Assembly (NCBI RefSeq): GCF_000332335.1
Contig: NZ_KB235948.1
Coordinates: forward strand, 64,972 to 128,971
Source: Kamptonema formosum PCC 10802
GTDB lineage: Bacteria; Cyanobacteriota; Cyanobacteriia; Cyanobacteriales; Oscillatoriaceae
Direction: 5' to 3'
Length of the DNA: 64,000 bases
Shown here one piece after another: positions 1-9,651 of this stretch (the first letter of the stretch is position 1; the number at the start of each line of letters is the position of its first letter). The notes under the pieces were generated by a model. It was not told the DNA's origin. It made no database searches and saw only the letters and a program-made list of their open reading frames with translations. The position numbers were made by a program, and so were the translations under genes.

Positions 1-348
1 TTTCTCTACTTCAAATAGATCATAACAATACCAATCTGCTAACCTCTGACTATCTGGTTTTAATGTACTCGAACAATAGGGAAACTTAGTTAAATAAAAT
101 TCAACTTCTGGTTCCGCTCTATCGGTAACTACTGCGTTGTAGACATAGAGTTTCTTATATTCACTCGATTCCTTAACTACAAATCCAAATTCTCTGCTGT
201 CGGCATCAAAACAAATACAAATTGATTGCTTTGCAATTGATTTCCACTTGGGGTGGAGCGCCCCTGATGCTCCTATATCTACGAGAACAGGTGGATTTTC
301 TTTGAATTCATTTAATCCGAGAACTTTTTCTATTAGATTCACAGCCAT
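1..348 (-). CDS. FkbM-family methyltransferase-like protein, C-terminus cut off by the window edge
   Basis: The reverse strand reads from ATG at 348 as 116 open codons to base 1, so only the N-terminal part is present. A clear ribosome site (GGAGG, 351-357) precedes the ATG. The motif VDIGASGALHPKW near residues 23-35 is the SAM-binding motif I form seen in FkbM-type methyltransferases, which usually methylate sugar hydroxyls in surface glycans. It is the last visible gene of the polysaccharide operon, 13 bases after the TIGR04325 gene. The family call rests on motif I only. The substrate cannot be told. Confidence 0.6.
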   Translation of the reverse strand, partial: MAVNLIEKVLGLNEFKENPPVLVDIGASGALHPKWKSIAKQSICICFDADSREFGFVVKESSEYKKLYVYNAVVTDRAEPEVEFYLTKFPYCSSTLKPDSQRLADWYCYDLFEVEK

Positions 349-361
349 AAAACCTCCAAAA

Positions 362-1186
362 TTATTTGGTTTTCCGAAAAATAAAACCCTTATCTTCGGC
401 ATAAGTGTCCGTCAAAGGAATTAATCCAGCCAGAGCATCAAATTCAAGCAATAGCTGGTATTTATCAGAAAAAAAGCTCATAAACTTATCCAAATTGAAA
501 AACCAAGCTGGATAGCTGGCATCGTATATCTGGGGCGGCACCCTTTGAACTGTCAAGCGATCGCGACAACCTTTGATAAAGGATGTCCTGTCAAATATAA
601 TATGTTTAATATTACAATCAAGCAGACATTCAAGCAACCCGTAAGGATATTCAAGATACTGAATTACGCTAGAAAGCAATATTACATCTGGCTGCTCATG
701 TTTTAAACAGGTTTCAATATCGAAGTAAAACTTTAACTGTTCATTCCCAAACAGTTGTTTCCCGCACCGGACAAATTTTTCTTGCTCTACTATGCTCCAC
801 CTTAGTTCATCTAAGTCTGAAAGAAACTGTTTGTACTGGTAATAGTGGCTGCCAAGAGAACCGCCGAAATCCAGAACACTAAGCTTATTTTTATTGGCTG
901 AAGCAATTCGCAATAAACCAGCTAAAACAGGCCACGAGTATTGGATTTTATCAAATAAAACTGAGTCTCTTTCATAAACTGCTTTTCCTTCTTTAACTTT
1001 TAACAGTGAGTCGCGCACCTTGTCCAAAATTAAATCTGAATCATAGCCATCTGAATCTTTCAGGGCATCTTCCCACGATGAGTAATTTCCAAAATAGCCA
1101 TACTTATTATTGAATATAAGTCTGTATGCCTTGATAAGAATAGGTGGAATAATCTCTTCAAAAACGGGCTTAATTTTGGCGATCAT
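362..1186 (-). CDS. putative methyltransferase, TIGR04325 family
   Basis: A 274-residue protein with a SAM-binding segment at about residues 104-117 (VLDFGGSLGSHYY). A following acidic/aromatic stretch (SIVEQEKFVRCG) and the segment QPDVILLSSVIQYL are typical of the TIGR04325 (LIC12133-type) putative methyltransferases found in O-antigen and exopolysaccharide loci. No signal peptide or membrane segment is seen, so it is probably cytoplasmic and acts on a nucleotide sugar or lipid-linked glycan. It sits about 60 bases downstream of a glycosyltransferase in the same orientation. Family membership is fairly secure; the reaction is inferred from family and context. Confidence 0.7.
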   Translation of the reverse strand: MIAKIKPVFEEIIPPILIKAYRLIFNNKYGYFGNYSSWEDALKDSDGYDSDLILDKVRDSLLKVKEGKAVYERDSVLFDKIQYSWPVLAGLLRIASANKNKLSVLDFGGSLGSHYYQYKQFLSDLDELRWSIVEQEKFVRCGKQLFGNEQLKFYFDIETCLKHEQPDVILLSSVIQYLEYPYGLLECLLDCNIKHIIFDRTSFIKGCRDRLTVQRVPPQIYDASYPAWFFNLDKFMSFFSDKYQLLLEFDALAGLIPLTDTYAEDKGFIFRKTK

Positions 1187-1245
1187 CTTGCTAATTCAAA
1201 ACTTCGGTTTGTCCGCTTCGTATAAGATCGAATCTCATATCCATT

Positions 1246-2466
1246 TCAATGTCTACTCAACTCTCGTCGAATAATCTGGTCTAGTTGGACTGCTCTGTGT
1301 GCAAAAGAGTGGTCTTTTAATGTCCGGGATTGACCTGCTCTTGCGATCTCCTCCCTTTCTGTTGGATGCTCCAGCAACCATTTTACCTTATCCACACACT
1401 CCTCAGCAGAACGGTAGGTTACAACTTCTCTATCTGGCTCAAATAGCTCCCCCAAGTTTGATTTCCAGTCCGTGACCAGACAAGTGCCCACACCGGTAGT
1501 CTCAAAAAGGCGCATATTAGAGGCATGAGTAGGAGATGAGTCGGCGTGAATGTTCAGCGTCATCTTTGATTCTAGCAGAGTCTGATACATTTCCAAACCA
1601 AAAACAGCAGGCTTCAAGAAGGGCTTCAGTTTGGAATTGACCGGAGTTTGTGGTCTAGATGTCCATTTTGCCGCTTTTCCAATAACTGGTACCTTCTGCA
1701 AGAAGGTATCTGGAATCCCCATCCCTTGGAAACCTTTCATACCAGCATATAGACTTATGCGGGCACAAGCTTTCAGATTGTCTAGCCAACCAAAATCTAC
1801 GCTGGGAGAAAATATCTGTATAGATGTCTGAGAGACTAGCTGTTCGAGCAGGCGATCTCGCTCCTGGTGGTACTCACTGAGCCGCAAAATCTGGCCAATA
1901 AACGAAATATCTATTTTCTTATGTTTCTGCTGAATGCGCGTATTAATTCTTTGGTCAAAACCGTGATGCAAATGCTCTGAACGACACCCTAAGCTTCTTA
2001 ACTGATCGACGGATTCAGGAGCGCATGATAAAATTAAATCGATATATTGCAAAGCATTAGTATTAAGAAACGCACTTCCAACCCATCCGAGCACAAGACG
2101 AATTGAAGGAACTTCAGAACGAATTTCTTTAATCAAACTACTGTTAGTACCTTGAAACCATATAATTTCTGGTCTGAACCTCTTAATCTGTTCCAATGCT
2201 ATTTTATTAATATCATTTTTCGGAAACCAGGGAAATTTATTTTCTAAAGCCCATACTCTTTGCATTGACTCAGCATTTGCACTAATTTCCAGCACTTCAT
2301 AACCCATGGGAGTTAAAGCGTGAAACCAAAAATCCGCCCACCCAAAAGCATCATAATCTAAAATCTCCTTCTGCTCCGCGTAGGATTTCTTTTTCAATCC
2401 GGGATGCTTTGCATAAAACTGGTTTAAATATCCAGGATAGAAAGTAGTTAGATTTACAAATTTCAT
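1246..2466 (-). CDS. glycosyltransferase, CgeB-like (GT1/GT4 fold)
   Basis: A 406-residue soluble protein. The C-terminal third carries the nucleotide-sugar-binding pattern of CgeB/Glyco_trans_1_2 proteins: NMRLFETTGVGTCLVTDW, then GELFEPDREVVTYRSAEEC and a helix with EHPTEREEIARAGQ. The N-terminal half is a Rossmann-like acceptor domain with IIWFQGTN. It probably transfers a sugar during assembly of the repeat unit at the cytoplasmic membrane. Only 3 bases separate it from the upstream dehydrogenase stop, so the two are probably co-transcribed and coupled. Donor and acceptor cannot be read from the sequence. Confidence 0.75.
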   Translation of the reverse strand: MKFVNLTTFYPGYLNQFYAKHPGLKKKSYAEQKEILDYDAFGWADFWFHALTPMGYEVLEISANAESMQRVWALENKFPWFPKNDINKIALEQIKRFRPEIIWFQGTNSSLIKEIRSEVPSIRLVLGWVGSAFLNTNALQYIDLILSCAPESVDQLRSLGCRSEHLHHGFDQRINTRIQQKHKKIDISFIGQILRLSEYHQERDRLLEQLVSQTSIQIFSPSVDFGWLDNLKACARISLYAGMKGFQGMGIPDTFLQKVPVIGKAAKWTSRPQTPVNSKLKPFLKPAVFGLEMYQTLLESKMTLNIHADSSPTHASNMRLFETTGVGTCLVTDWKSNLGELFEPDREVVTYRSAEECVDKVKWLLEHPTEREEIARAGQSRTLKDHSFAHRAVQLDQIIRRELSRH

Positions 2467-2469
2467 ATT

Positions 2470-3777
2470 TTAAGCCTTGACGATATTACTATAAGCGTGC
2501 CGATATCGTCCGCGAGTATCTACAATTAATTGACTGTTTGCTTGGATAACTTCGTAATCAAAAGCATCGTGATCTGTTGCTATCAGTACGCAGTCCATTT
2601 GAGACAATAACTCAGGATCAATATCGACTGAATTGAGATTAAAATGATAATTTCTCATTCTTGGAAAAACAGGAATATAAGGATCTGAATAGTAAATCTC
2701 TGCCCCCTTGTTTTTCAGAAGTTCCATTAATTCAACTGCCGGAGACTCCCGCACGTCATCAATATTTTTTTTGTAAGCTATTCCCAAAACTAAAATTTTC
2801 GAGCCTTTCAGCGGTTTACCGCGATCGTTCAGAGCATCTATAAGTTTCCCAACCACCCAATTAGGGATTGCCGTGTTGACTTCGCCTGCAAGTTCAATAA
2901 AGCGCGTGTGGACTCCATACTCGCGGGCTTTCCAAGTCAGATAGAAAGGATCGATAGGAATACAATGACCGCCCAGACCGGGACCGGGATAGAAAGGGGT
3001 AAAACCAAAAGGCTTGGTAGCAGCAGCATCAATCACTTCCCAGATATCAATGCCCATGCGATCTGCCACTAATTTCAGTTCATTTACCAAACCAATATTC
3101 ACAGCCCTATAAATATTCTCTAAAAGTTTACTCATTTCTGCTGCTTTTGTCGAGCTAACAGGTACAACCATTTCGATAATACTGCTATACAAAGCACAAC
3201 CTACATCGAGACATGATGCGGTCGCTCCTCCTACAACTTTAGGTATATTGCCCGTAGTAAAATTTCTGTTGCCCGGATCTTCTCTCTCAGGAGAATAAAC
3301 CAAGAAAAAATCTTCACCAATACTAAAGCCTCGGCTTTCTATTCTGGGGCGAAGCTCCTCTTCTGTCGTACCCGGATAAGTTGTACTTTCCAAGCTCACC
3401 AGGTGCCCATTTTTCAGATGAGGAACCAAAGAATTAACTGTATTAATCACAAAATACAAATTTGGCTCGTGGTGACTCCCTAGCGGAGTTGGAACACAGA
3501 TAATCAGCACGTCAGCTTCATTGGCACGACTAAAATTATCTGTTGCCTCAAATTTACCTGTTTTTTGGGCGCGATATACCCTCTCGGTTCCAATATGCTG
3601 AATATAACTTTCACCTTTATTCAGCTTATCAATCTTGGAAAGATCGATATCAAAACCTAGTACGCGAAAGCCTGCTTCTACAAAACGAAGCATCAAGGGT
3701 AATCCTACATAACCTAAACCCACAATTCCAACAACAGCCACTTTTGATTTAATTTTTTTAATTAGATTATCTTTCAT
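2470..3777 (-). CDS. nucleotide-sugar 6-dehydrogenase (UDP-GlcNAc/UDP-glucose dehydrogenase family)
   Basis: Oxidises a UDP-sugar C6 hydroxyl to a uronic acid for glycan synthesis, using NAD. The Rossmann motif GLGYVGLP lies near residue 20. The catalytic cysteine is Cys272 in [11 protein letters not shown], and the C-terminal domain has [18 protein letters not shown]. The full-length 435 residues and the [13 protein letters not shown] segment fit the WbpA/WecC/TuaD-type family better than classical Ugd. I chose ATG 3777 rather than the GTG at 3783 because it overlaps the upstream wzy stop as ATGA, a usual coupling arrangement. The exact sugar substrate is not determinable. Confidence 0.85.
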   Translation of the reverse strand: MKDNLIKKIKSKVAVVGIVGLGYVGLPLMLRFVEAGFRVLGFDIDLSKIDKLNKGESYIQHIGTERVYRAQKTGKFEATDNFSRANEADVLIICVPTPLGSHHEPNLYFVINTVNSLVPHLKNGHLVSLESTTYPGTTEEELRPRIESRGFSIGEDFFLVYSPEREDPGNRNFTTGNIPKVVGGATASCLDVGCALYSSIIEMVVPVSSTKAAEMSKLLENIYRAVNIGLVNELKLVADRMGIDIWEVIDAAATKPFGFTPFYPGPGLGGHCIPIDPFYLTWKAREYGVHTRFIELAGEVNTAIPNWVVGKLIDALNDRGKPLKGSKILVLGIAYKKNIDDVRESPAVELMELLKNKGAEIYYSDPYIPVFPRMRNYHFNLNSVDIDPELLSQMDCVLIATDHDAFDYEVIQANSQLIVDTRGRYRHAYSNIVKA

Positions 3778-5108
3778 TTGCACTTGGTTGAAGTTAAACT
3801 TAACTGTTTACTTGAGGATGGAAAAAAATTTACTAAGCCATAGTCCTTAATGTGAAGAAACGCTCCTAGCCCAAAACCTAATCCTAGAAAAGAGTATTGA
3901 TTATAGCCTCCTGAAAGACTCACGATAACGAGCCATCCGAATATTCCCGGCAATACAGTTAATATAGCACTTCGGAGCTTTGCATCCATAGAAAATGGTC
4001 TTAACCACGCTGCGAGATATAAAAAAGGTAGTCTAAAATAAAAGAAAATTACCAGGGGCACAAATATCAAAATTCCAAACTTTAACAAGAAAGTAAAAAT
4101 TCCTACATGCAAAGCGTTAATTGGGTAGCCTAGAGTTGAGTTAAATGCAAAGCCCAACCCTCCTCCTATTACAAACTGCAATGAACTCACCTGAGTGAGA
4201 GCATCAGCCAGTTCTTCAGAGCGCATATTGCCAGAACCAGAATCATCTTCTATCCTTTTTGAGATTAGACTATTTTCAGAAAAAAGAACACCAAATAATA
4301 TTAACATTACAATTACTACTCCTATAATTATTAGTAGGGAAATTGCTCTGGCAGAAACAGATTTTTTAGTTGTGATTACCCCGTTATAAAGCTGGTATGA
4401 TAAGCCAACAGATGAAAAAATTAAAACAGCAAGCAAGCTGAAAGTGGACGCTCTTGTTGCAGAAAGTATCGTCACGGAAAAAAAGTGAAGTCCAATCATT
4501 GTCACTATGGGAATAAGCCAGGCTATACCTTTCCTTGCCAATATTCCTAGAGCGATACCAGTGGGAACTAGCAGTAGCTCGGAGTAAAAGAACAAAACGC
4601 TATTTTTAGCTATTACTCTGACAAGGGTTTCTACATTGGCATCTTCTAAGGCTAGTATTTGAGAATAATACAGTACAAATGTTGCCATACCGATAAAAGC
4701 CAACAAGTGCCAGCTTGAATTACCTGCCTTTACTATCAGTCTGAAGAGTGCCAACCCCCCGATCAGCCAGAGAAATAATAGTAGGTCTATTCTCAGCCAT
4801 ACAGCTTCACTACCTTGCCCTATCCCACTAACAGTATAAAGCAATAAACCAGTCCAGTAAAATAACCCCCAAGTTCCTGAAAGGAGTTTACGAAAAGGTC
4901 TATCTACAAAACTAGCCCCACCAACAGCCAGCAACCATCCTAAAACTGAGGGGCCTAATAGGCCCTGGTTTACTTCATTGCCACTGCCTAGTTCAACGCC
5001 AGCTCGAACTAGCGACAAAAGACTGCCATAATAAGCAACTAATGCCAGACAAATTTTCCAACTAATTCCTTGATTCTTAGATTTCTTGTTGATGGCTGTT
5101 TGTAGCAT
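3774..5108 (-). CDS. O-antigen polymerase/ligase-like membrane protein (Wzy-type)
   Basis: A 444-residue, very hydrophobic protein with roughly ten to twelve predicted membrane segments and a larger loop in the second half (around [23 protein letters not shown]). This is the layout of Wzy polymerases and WaaL ligases. Wzy joins lipid-linked repeat units on the periplasmic face. Its place among wzx, glycosyltransferases and methyltransferases favours a polymerase. Sequence conservation in this class is poor, so the call rests on topology and context. Its stop overlaps the start of the dehydrogenase gene. Confidence 0.65.
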   Translation of the reverse strand: MLQTAINKKSKNQGISWKICLALVAYYGSLLSLVRAGVELGSGNEVNQGLLGPSVLGWLLAVGGASFVDRPFRKLLSGTWGLFYWTGLLLYTVSGIGQGSEAVWLRIDLLLFLWLIGGLALFRLIVKAGNSSWHLLAFIGMATFVLYYSQILALEDANVETLVRVIAKNSVLFFYSELLLVPTGIALGILARKGIAWLIPIVTMIGLHFFSVTILSATRASTFSLLAVLIFSSVGLSYQLYNGVITTKKSVSARAISLLIIIGVVIVMLILFGVLFSENSLISKRIEDDSGSGNMRSEELADALTQVSSLQFVIGGGLGFAFNSTLGYPINALHVGIFTFLLKFGILIFVPLVIFFYFRLPFLYLAAWLRPFSMDAKLRSAILTVLPGIFGWLVIVSLSGGYNQYSFLGLGFGLGAFLHIKDYGLVNFFPSSSKQLSLTSTKCK

Positions 5109-5129
5109 GCAAATCTAATTTGTAAAAAA

Positions 5130-6347
5130 TCAAAAAGCTAAAATAGACTCAAATGCTCGGTGTAGTTGTTGCTGAGAGTGTTGGTAACAGTAGTCCTCAA
5201 AATTAGGTTTTATTTTCGTAGCTTCGGTTAAGGAATGATTACACAAGCTCTGCAACGCTTCAATACCTCCTTGTACGTCCTCCTCTTTAATACTCAAACC
5301 CAAAGAAAATTTATCCACTCTTTCGCCCATACAATATCCCCGGCTAACAATCACAGGTTTTTTAAAAATTGCAGCCTTAGTTAAAATATTACTGCTATGA
5401 GGAAAATTATTATAGGCAGCAAATAAAACATCACATACATTTACTAGGGCGTTAAATTTAGGTCCGTCAGGAATTTCATCGAAATGAAAAAAGCAGTTGT
5501 GATACTTTTGCTTAATAATGGATCGAATTCTTTCTAGCTCTTCCGGTAGAAATGCAGATTCGGCTAGCTGACCAGCGAAAACAAACAGCCAGTTTTCTTT
5601 GACTGATTTGTGAGCCATGTCTAAAAGCGTTAAAATTCCCTTACGTTTGCCTATAGATCCCAGCAGGCCCACAATTTTCCTCCCCCCAGCTTTCTCAATA
5701 ATTTGCTGCGCAATCCAGTAATTAGGATCTGCTAGCGATTCATCAGCTATATCGGGGAAAATAATCACAGGTTTATTATCAATTCGGGTTTGTAGTTTTT
5801 GGGCAATGCCCTCATCAAGCACAGCAATGGAGCGACAGCGAGATGATTTCAACATTCCATCTGGGTTGAAAATCCCACGGCGAATCGGCAAAAGTTGCAA
5901 CCCTATCCGCAAATGACTGGGCTGAAAATAGAGTCCAGACCAATTATAAGGTAAAATTTTTTCTATTGCACGATGTGTTAAATAAGGCCACAGTTGAAGA
6001 TCGATATAGGCGAAAAAGACTAGATCCGGGGAAGTTCCAAGCTGGCGCGACGCATCCTGAATAGCGGCGGCGGCAGAACGCCACCGAGCCAGTGCATTAA
6101 AAGTTAAGCGCAGTCTGGGTATCGGGAACTGACTAAGCTCTGGTTCGCTCAGTGCAAACGTCTGTAGTCGAGCGGCTAGGCTGGGACAATTAAAGGCAAC
6201 CCATTCGCTTATTTCCACCGGGTGGGGACAGAATACCATAACTTTCTGTCCAAGCTCCAGTAAAGTTCTGGCAAACAGCTTGAGGTAGGTCTGATGATGG
6301 CCACCCCAAAGGGTGTCAATGAGAGCAATAGTTTTCATAACAGGCAT
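5130..6347 (-). CDS. glycosyltransferase, GT4-like
   Basis: A 405-residue protein opening with the N-terminal Rossmann strand and glycine pair common in GT4 enzymes (IALIDTLWGGHHQTYLK). Later come IVGLLGSIGKRKGI, the domain-linking strand that grips the nucleotide sugar, and DVLFAAYNNFPHSSNILTKA near the end, in the position of the GT4 EX7E region but not a good match to it. ATG 6347 has a GGGGA ribosome site at proper distance; a second ATG at 6338 is possible. The product probably acts at the cytoplasmic face in repeat-unit assembly. Donor sugar unknown. Confidence 0.72.
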   Translation of the reverse strand: MPVMKTIALIDTLWGGHHQTYLKLFARTLLELGQKVMVFCPHPVEISEWVAFNCPSLAARLQTFALSEPELSQFPIPRLRLTFNALARWRSAAAAIQDASRQLGTSPDLVFFAYIDLQLWPYLTHRAIEKILPYNWSGLYFQPSHLRIGLQLLPIRRGIFNPDGMLKSSRCRSIAVLDEGIAQKLQTRIDNKPVIIFPDIADESLADPNYWIAQQIIEKAGGRKIVGLLGSIGKRKGILTLLDMAHKSVKENWLFVFAGQLAESAFLPEELERIRSIIKQKYHNCFFHFDEIPDGPKFNALVNVCDVLFAAYNNFPHSSNILTKAAIFKKPVIVSRGYCMGERVDKFSLGLSIKEEDVQGGIEALQSLCNHSLTEATKIKPNFEDYCYQHSQQQLHRAFESILAF

Positions 6348-6362
6348 TTTATCCCCGAACGA

Positions 6363-7145
6363 CTAATCCCATTCCCCAAAACTTTTTACCAAACCTGTAT
6401 TGATGAAAATTCCGTCCATTTGTAATAATTCTGCCCTATTTTTAGTCGATCTCGATTCATAACCGCGACCTACCATGATGTAGTGATTTTTTTGTAAAAA
6501 CTCCAGAACTTCCCATAAAGCAGGCTGGCCATCATAAAAATGACGAAATGATAGCTCAATAACCAAGCATTTAGCTTGTGAAAGTACATTTACTGCTCCT
6601 CTGAGTACACTGAGTTCAAACCCTTGCACATCAATTTTTATCAAATCAGGATAAGGTAGTTCATTTTGGGCGTATATTTTATCTAAAACCTTTATTTCTA
6701 CTTCTTCTTTATCGAATAAAATGCTATTGGGAAAATAGTCTTCTTGAATGTCAGTTGCCTCCAAAAATGAAGCAGAAGCAGTGCCACCTTTTATACTGAG
6801 CCTTTCTTCCTTCTCCCCTAAGCCGCACTGATAAATCACTTTGGATACCCCAGGCAATCGTAGCGAATGTAACTTTTCTTGAAATTTATTCTGAGGCTCA
6901 AAAAAAACCACATGTTTGAGATCCGGGTTCAACTGATGCAAGACATAAGCCCATTGTCCGCAATTTGCTCCAATATCACACAAATATTTAGGTTGAATAA
7001 ATTGTGTGACACAAGATGTGGTTTCAAATAAATCTCTTCTATTTAAATGGAAAACCAATGGATCGGCATTTTTGACTTCTACTTTTTCCGCTAAATAAAG
7101 TAGCTCTCTAGAAAATTTGCGTAATAGTTTACTGAAAAAATACAT
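6363..7145 (-). CDS. FkbM-family SAM-dependent methyltransferase
   Basis: A 260-residue protein with motif I DIGANCGQWAY (residues 57-67), the acidic strand VVFFEPQ that binds the SAM ribose, and the FkbM signature DLIKIDVQGFELSVLRGA in the second half. These enzymes O-methylate small molecules or glycans. Here the natural target is a sugar of the surface polysaccharide made by this operon. It is the first of two adjacent FkbM genes; the pair differs too much to be a recent duplication. The 15-base gap to the next gene indicates co-transcription. Confidence 0.85.
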   Translation of the reverse strand: MYFFSKLLRKFSRELLYLAEKVEVKNADPLVFHLNRRDLFETTSCVTQFIQPKYLCDIGANCGQWAYVLHQLNPDLKHVVFFEPQNKFQEKLHSLRLPGVSKVIYQCGLGEKEERLSIKGGTASASFLEATDIQEDYFPNSILFDKEEVEIKVLDKIYAQNELPYPDLIKIDVQGFELSVLRGAVNVLSQAKCLVIELSFRHFYDGQPALWEVLEFLQKNHYIMVGRGYESRSTKNRAELLQMDGIFINTGLVKSFGEWD

Positions 7146-7183
7146 AACTCAGTTTTTAGATTAGTTTAAACTATCGTTAACAC

Positions 7184-8065
7184 TTAGAGCTGATTTTTCG
7201 CTACAGCCACAAACATAAAGGAGTTTGTGGGAATCTCGTTACCAACAAGCGGTACTAACCTGCCATAACCCTTAAGCACAAACCAGTCGTACCCGCAATC
7301 TCTGAGCATAGATATGATATCTGAAGGTTGATAGCCGAATGACTTTGACATTTCGTAGGTCATTTCAATCAGTAACCGTGTAATTTTACGAGCTTGGAAT
7401 AGCTTTAGCATTCCCTTAAGCACTGTGTACTCGCCGCCCTCAACGTCTAGCTTCATAAGGTCTATCTGGTTGACGTTGTGATTCTCCAACCAGCAAGCTC
7501 CTTCAAAAAGCTGAATACTAACTTTGTCGAATTTACTGGGATCGGCACCGGGATGACAAATGTCTCCCAAAGAGTTGTACACTTCCATGCCGGGTTCCCC
7601 ACTGCTTAGGGTTGTAATTGCATCTCTTTCCCCTAGCCCAGCCTGATAGATTTCTAGCCAATCAAATTTATTTAATTGCTTATTTTGTTTTAACAAATTG
7701 AAAGCAAACTCACCTGGTTCAAAAGCAATTACACGACCTGTATAACCGACAATTTTACAAAAAAATAGCGAGAAATATCCCACATTAGCCCCTACATCTA
7801 AAACAATCTGTCCCGGTCTTAAATGGTCGCGGATGAAATCCAAAGACTCTGGTTCAAAAATATATTCCGTATAGGCAATACGGAAATACATATCTGGATG
7901 AATTACCATTGGCAAATCAATGCCAGGCATCACATCTACGAGTTCCCGCATTTCGGCTTTTGCTTTGGCTAAATTAGAATTATTTTTATTAAAAATTATT
8001 TGATTCAAACCAAGCTTGCTCTTCAGAAAACTGTTGATTCGTCTAAATAAAAATTTAGGATTCAC
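7184..8065 (-). CDS. FkbM-family SAM-dependent methyltransferase
   Basis: A 293-residue protein with motif I VLDVGANVGYF (about 88-98), the strand VIAFEPGEFAFNLL and the FkbM motif DLMKLDVEGGEYTVLKGM. The first 80 residues form a distinct N-terminal extension. The start is GTG at 8065, overlapping the wzx stop as GTGA, which supports translational coupling. Predicted to methylate a sugar of the exported glycan. The family call is strong; the substrate is not known. Confidence 0.85.
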   Translation of the reverse strand: MNPKFLFRRINSFLKSKLGLNQIIFNKNNSNLAKAKAEMRELVDVMPGIDLPMVIHPDMYFRIAYTEYIFEPESLDFIRDHLRPGQIVLDVGANVGYFSLFFCKIVGYTGRVIAFEPGEFAFNLLKQNKQLNKFDWLEIYQAGLGERDAITTLSSGEPGMEVYNSLGDICHPGADPSKFDKVSIQLFEGACWLENHNVNQIDLMKLDVEGGEYTVLKGMLKLFQARKITRLLIEMTYEMSKSFGYQPSDIISMLRDCGYDWFVLKGYGRLVPLVGNEIPTNSFMFVAVAKNQL

Positions 8066-9651
8066 GCGCGCTCCTTATTTACAGATTCGTAGGGAATGCC
8101 AGCTAGCCGAAAGATAACTTTTCCAGTAAGACCTAATTTAGCAAATACAATTTCTAGCGCTCGACCGAGAGTTTCTATCCGGTGCTTCCCCCCCAAGTAA
8201 GTTCTCTCAATTCTAGCAATAGATAGTCCTGTCAAGATGTAGAATACTCCTAAAGCAACAAACTGAGCAATATCACTAGCTTTTTCAGCATTCAACACCA
8301 AATGCAGCAGACAGGATACACACATCAAAATCAGAGATGCGTATAGGGGTTTTAAAAACCAAATAGTAAACAATTGCAAAGGCATTTTATTTTTGTCTCT
8401 CCTACATAAATAGAGAACTCCTACTAAAATCGCTAGGTTCCCAAGGACTGCATATCGAAAGCCCAACGTTATAGAAAATAAGCTCAGAAATGGCAGGATA
8501 GCAAAACCCGCGAGCGCATGAAATATCCAGTTTCCTTTAGCATCTCCCTTACTCAATCCAAAAAAGAACGTTACTATCGCTTGGGCATGAATGTAACCTA
8601 CCCAGCAGAATATGAATAATTGGAAAGACGCTTCCTTAGCAAATTGAGCATTTACCATTATAGTGAGTAAAGCAGGCCCTACAATTATCAGTCCCGCAAA
8701 AATCAAGCTAGACATTAATCCTATGAACCAGCGCAAACGCTCTTCGGTTCTTTCGGCTACCTCTTCCAACTGATTTCCTTGGGCTGAAAGCATAGGAAAC
8801 AGGTAGCTAGCTTGACTGACTAATGTCTGGTGGACTATTTTATAAATATTTTGAGCAAATGCGTAGAAAGGCAGAGATGCGCTTCCAAAAAAAGAAACTA
8901 TAAGGATTCTATCTATACCCTGCAGTAACGGAACCGTAATTTGAGTCATGTAGACCCACTTACCAAAATTCCAAAGTTCCAAGAATATATTTTTATTCCA
9001 GTATGGCATCGGCAAGAAACCAATCACTCGGATAACCCCAAAACCTGTAAAGAGAAGTCGAAGGGTATAAAGTGATACCAAAACAATGCCAACGGTAAGG
9101 ATGCTGGGAAACGCCTTCAGTAAAGTAATACCACATATACCATTAGCTAAACTAAATGCTAGGTTCAGTTTAGTTTCCCAATCAAATCTCTGTAAAGAAA
9201 TTAGCAAATTATTTAGGGAACTGAATATCTGGATAAACAGAAAGACTACACCGGACAAGACACAGTACCACTGACCTGTTTCAGGATTGCCACTATACTT
9301 AGTCCATTCAATGATAAAAGGAGCCCCTAGTGAAAAAATGCCTAACCCGAAAACCCCGAAACAGAGTGAAGTGGACAAGCATATTCCAGCTACTTGTTTA
9401 ATAGTTTCAGAATCATTTTCAGCATGAGCTTTGCTTATCAGGCGCGTAGCAGCAGCACCCAGTCCTAAATCGCTAAAGCTACTGTTAATACCTATGATAG
9501 TGCTGACAGCAATGACAAAGCCCGCTTCCGCTTCTCCAAGCCAGCGAATAGTAACGCCAGCAAACAGAAAGCCAAGGATGGCTGTGCCAATTGAGCCAAT
9601 ACCAGTCCAGAAAGAATTATTAACCGCTTTAGCCAGCAAGCTACTGCTCAT
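8062..9651 (-). CDS. oligosaccharide flippase, Wzx/MATE-like polysaccharide transporter
   Basis: A 529-residue integral membrane protein with about 12-14 hydrophobic segments. The N-terminal part shows the classic polysaccharide-synthesis flippase pattern (SFWTGIGSIGTAILGF and FSDLGLGAAATRLIS). Such proteins flip undecaprenyl-linked repeat units to the outer leaflet for Wzy to polymerise. A hydrophilic C-terminal tail of about 50 residues follows the last membrane segment. The start ATG overlaps the previous gene's stop by four bases (ATGA) and the stop overlaps the next start, so it lies in the middle of a coupled operon. Confidence 0.85.
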   Translation of the reverse strand: MSSSLLAKAVNNSFWTGIGSIGTAILGFLFAGVTIRWLGEAEAGFVIAVSTIIGINSSFSDLGLGAAATRLISKAHAENDSETIKQVAGICLSTSLCFGVFGLGIFSLGAPFIIEWTKYSGNPETGQWYCVLSGVVFLFIQIFSSLNNLLISLQRFDWETKLNLAFSLANGICGITLLKAFPSILTVGIVLVSLYTLRLLFTGFGVIRVIGFLPMPYWNKNIFLELWNFGKWVYMTQITVPLLQGIDRILIVSFFGSASLPFYAFAQNIYKIVHQTLVSQASYLFPMLSAQGNQLEEVAERTEERLRWFIGLMSSLIFAGLIIVGPALLTIMVNAQFAKEASFQLFIFCWVGYIHAQAIVTFFFGLSKGDAKGNWIFHALAGFAILPFLSLFSITLGFRYAVLGNLAILVGVLYLCRRDKNKMPLQLFTIWFLKPLYASLILMCVSCLLHLVLNAEKASDIAQFVALGVFYILTGLSIARIERTYLGGKHRIETLGRALEIVFAKLGLTGKVIFRLAGIPYESVNKERA